Shown here piece after piece: positions 25,493 to 25,807 of a stretch of DNA of 25,807 nt. Origin of the DNA: CAZQKW01 sp964594075 (GTDB lineage: Bacteria; Desulfobacterota; WTBG01; CAIYCZ01); NCBI GenBank assembly GCA_964594075.1, contig CAZQKW010000048.1, positions 1 to 25,807 of the forward strand, written 5' to 3'. Every line of letters starts with the position of its first letter. The first letter of the stretch is position 1. The notes below the pieces were generated by a model, which was not told the DNA's origin, made no database searches, and saw only the letters and a list, made by a program, of their open reading frames with translations. The position numbers and the translations under genes were made by a program.

Positions 25493-25754
25493 GCTGACCT
25501 CCTGGTGCGACATAACGAAAATAAAAAAAATGCGTCATCGTATGATCGTCGTATGCAGATGGCTTTTTTAACCGGAAAACCAACGGTAACAACAGGATGA
25601 TTACTTTTACACAAAAATGCTGCAAAATAAAGCCCCAAATTAAAAAAACCGGCATGTTAATTTCTGTTAGCTGTAGTATAAGCCTCTAAGACTTATTTTA
25701 TATCGCTTTTCCTCCGACCTTGACTTACCTAATTTAGTATATTATATATTTTCT
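25493..25754. other. Right-end non-coding region
   Basis: It holds the ribosome binding site of the HemF-like gene and an AT-rich stretch. A hydrophobic - strand frame (25655-25446) overlaps that gene's start and has no binding site of its own. I see no RNA gene and no strong - strand promoter. Confidence 0.4.
25720..25748 (+). promoter_or_regulatory. Outward-facing promoter at the right end
   Basis: TTGACT (25720-25725), a 17-base spacer and TATATA (25743-25748) point rightward into the terminal repeat, six bases from its edge. It would transcribe whatever follows the window. Confidence 0.5.
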
Positions 25755-25807
25755 CGATCATTTGGGTTTTTAGTAAGCAAAAAGCGACTTTTATATCGAT
25801 AAAATCA
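25755..25807. repeat. Right copy of 53-bp terminal inverted repeat
   Basis: Exact reverse complement of 2-54. The match ends at 25754 going inward. As on the left, the sequence runs off the window edge, so the full element is not seen. Confidence 0.9.

Noticed and set aside
25446..25655. Small hydrophobic - strand protein
   Set aside because: It overlaps the start of the HemF-like gene and has no ribosome binding site.
1..25807. Linear plasmid or phage-like replicon with terminal inverted repeats
   Set aside because: The content is chromosomal (gltX, rplM, rpsI, miaB), and no replication, capsid or partition gene is present.
1..25807. CRISPR arrays, tRNA or rRNA genes
   Set aside because: I found no regularly spaced repeats and no tRNA or rRNA signature by eye; a dedicated search could still find a divergent one.

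Overview
The window looks like a chromosomal segment of an uncultivated, probably anaerobic, Gram-negative-type bacterium. It carries housekeeping genes (gltX, miaB, rplM-rpsI) beside oxygen-sensitive redox enzymes: an aldehyde:ferredoxin oxidoreductase, a NuoEF/HydBC-like NADH module, several 2[4Fe-4S] ferredoxin domains and Por-like subunits. Signal peptides and a lipobox show an envelope. The gene mix would fit an Omnitrophota-like or related lineage, but that is a guess; no rRNA or tRNA gene was found to settle it. Both ends of the window carry the same 53-bp sequence in inverted orientation (2-54 and 25755-25807), so the piece is bounded by a repeat, most simply the ends of a multicopy element at which an assembly stopped.

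Left part, + strand (238-8177): a tight six-gene run of a short-chain dehydrogenase, an 82-aa unknown, two phytoene-desaturase-like FAD amine-oxidase-fold oxidoreductases, a GlcD/VAO-type flavoprotein and a tungsten-type aldehyde:ferredoxin oxidoreductase. The last gene is split by one extra base in an 8-G run. The set reads as a dehydrogenation pathway whose aldehyde product is oxidised to an acid with ferredoxin as acceptor. No CoA ligase, synthase or transporter in the window reveals the substrate.

Middle (8359-18465): a secreted cupredoxin-fold protein without an evident copper site, a GldF-GldG fusion permease with no ATPase gene beside it, gltX, a lipoprotein, an M28 peptidase remnant with an internal deletion, a secreted S10 serine carboxypeptidase (- strand), miaB, a PHP-domain phosphoesterase and the rplM-rpsI pair. 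Strong sigma70-type promoters precede miaB and rplM, and a textbook bidirectional terminator follows rpsI.

Right part, - strand (24561 down to 18483): a seven-gene operon encoding a PorD-like ferredoxin, a divergent PorB-like protein, NuoE, NuoF with a C-terminal ferredoxin domain, a NuoG N-terminus-like Fe-S protein, a 2[4Fe-4S] ferredoxin and a geranylgeranyl-reductase-family flavoprotein. It has a good promoter with a perfect palindrome over the predicted start site. The likely logic is NADH to FMN to Fe-S chain to ferredoxin to an FAD reductase, possibly with flavin-based bifurcation. This is the best candidate for an undescribed system here, because the usual catalytic subunit (hydrogenase, formate dehydrogenase, PorA) is absent and the PorB-like subunit has lost its recognisable thiamine-diphosphate GDG motif and a cluster cysteine. 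Upstream of it lies a short, divergent HemF (coproporphyrinogen oxidase) homologue lacking the usual catalytic motifs.
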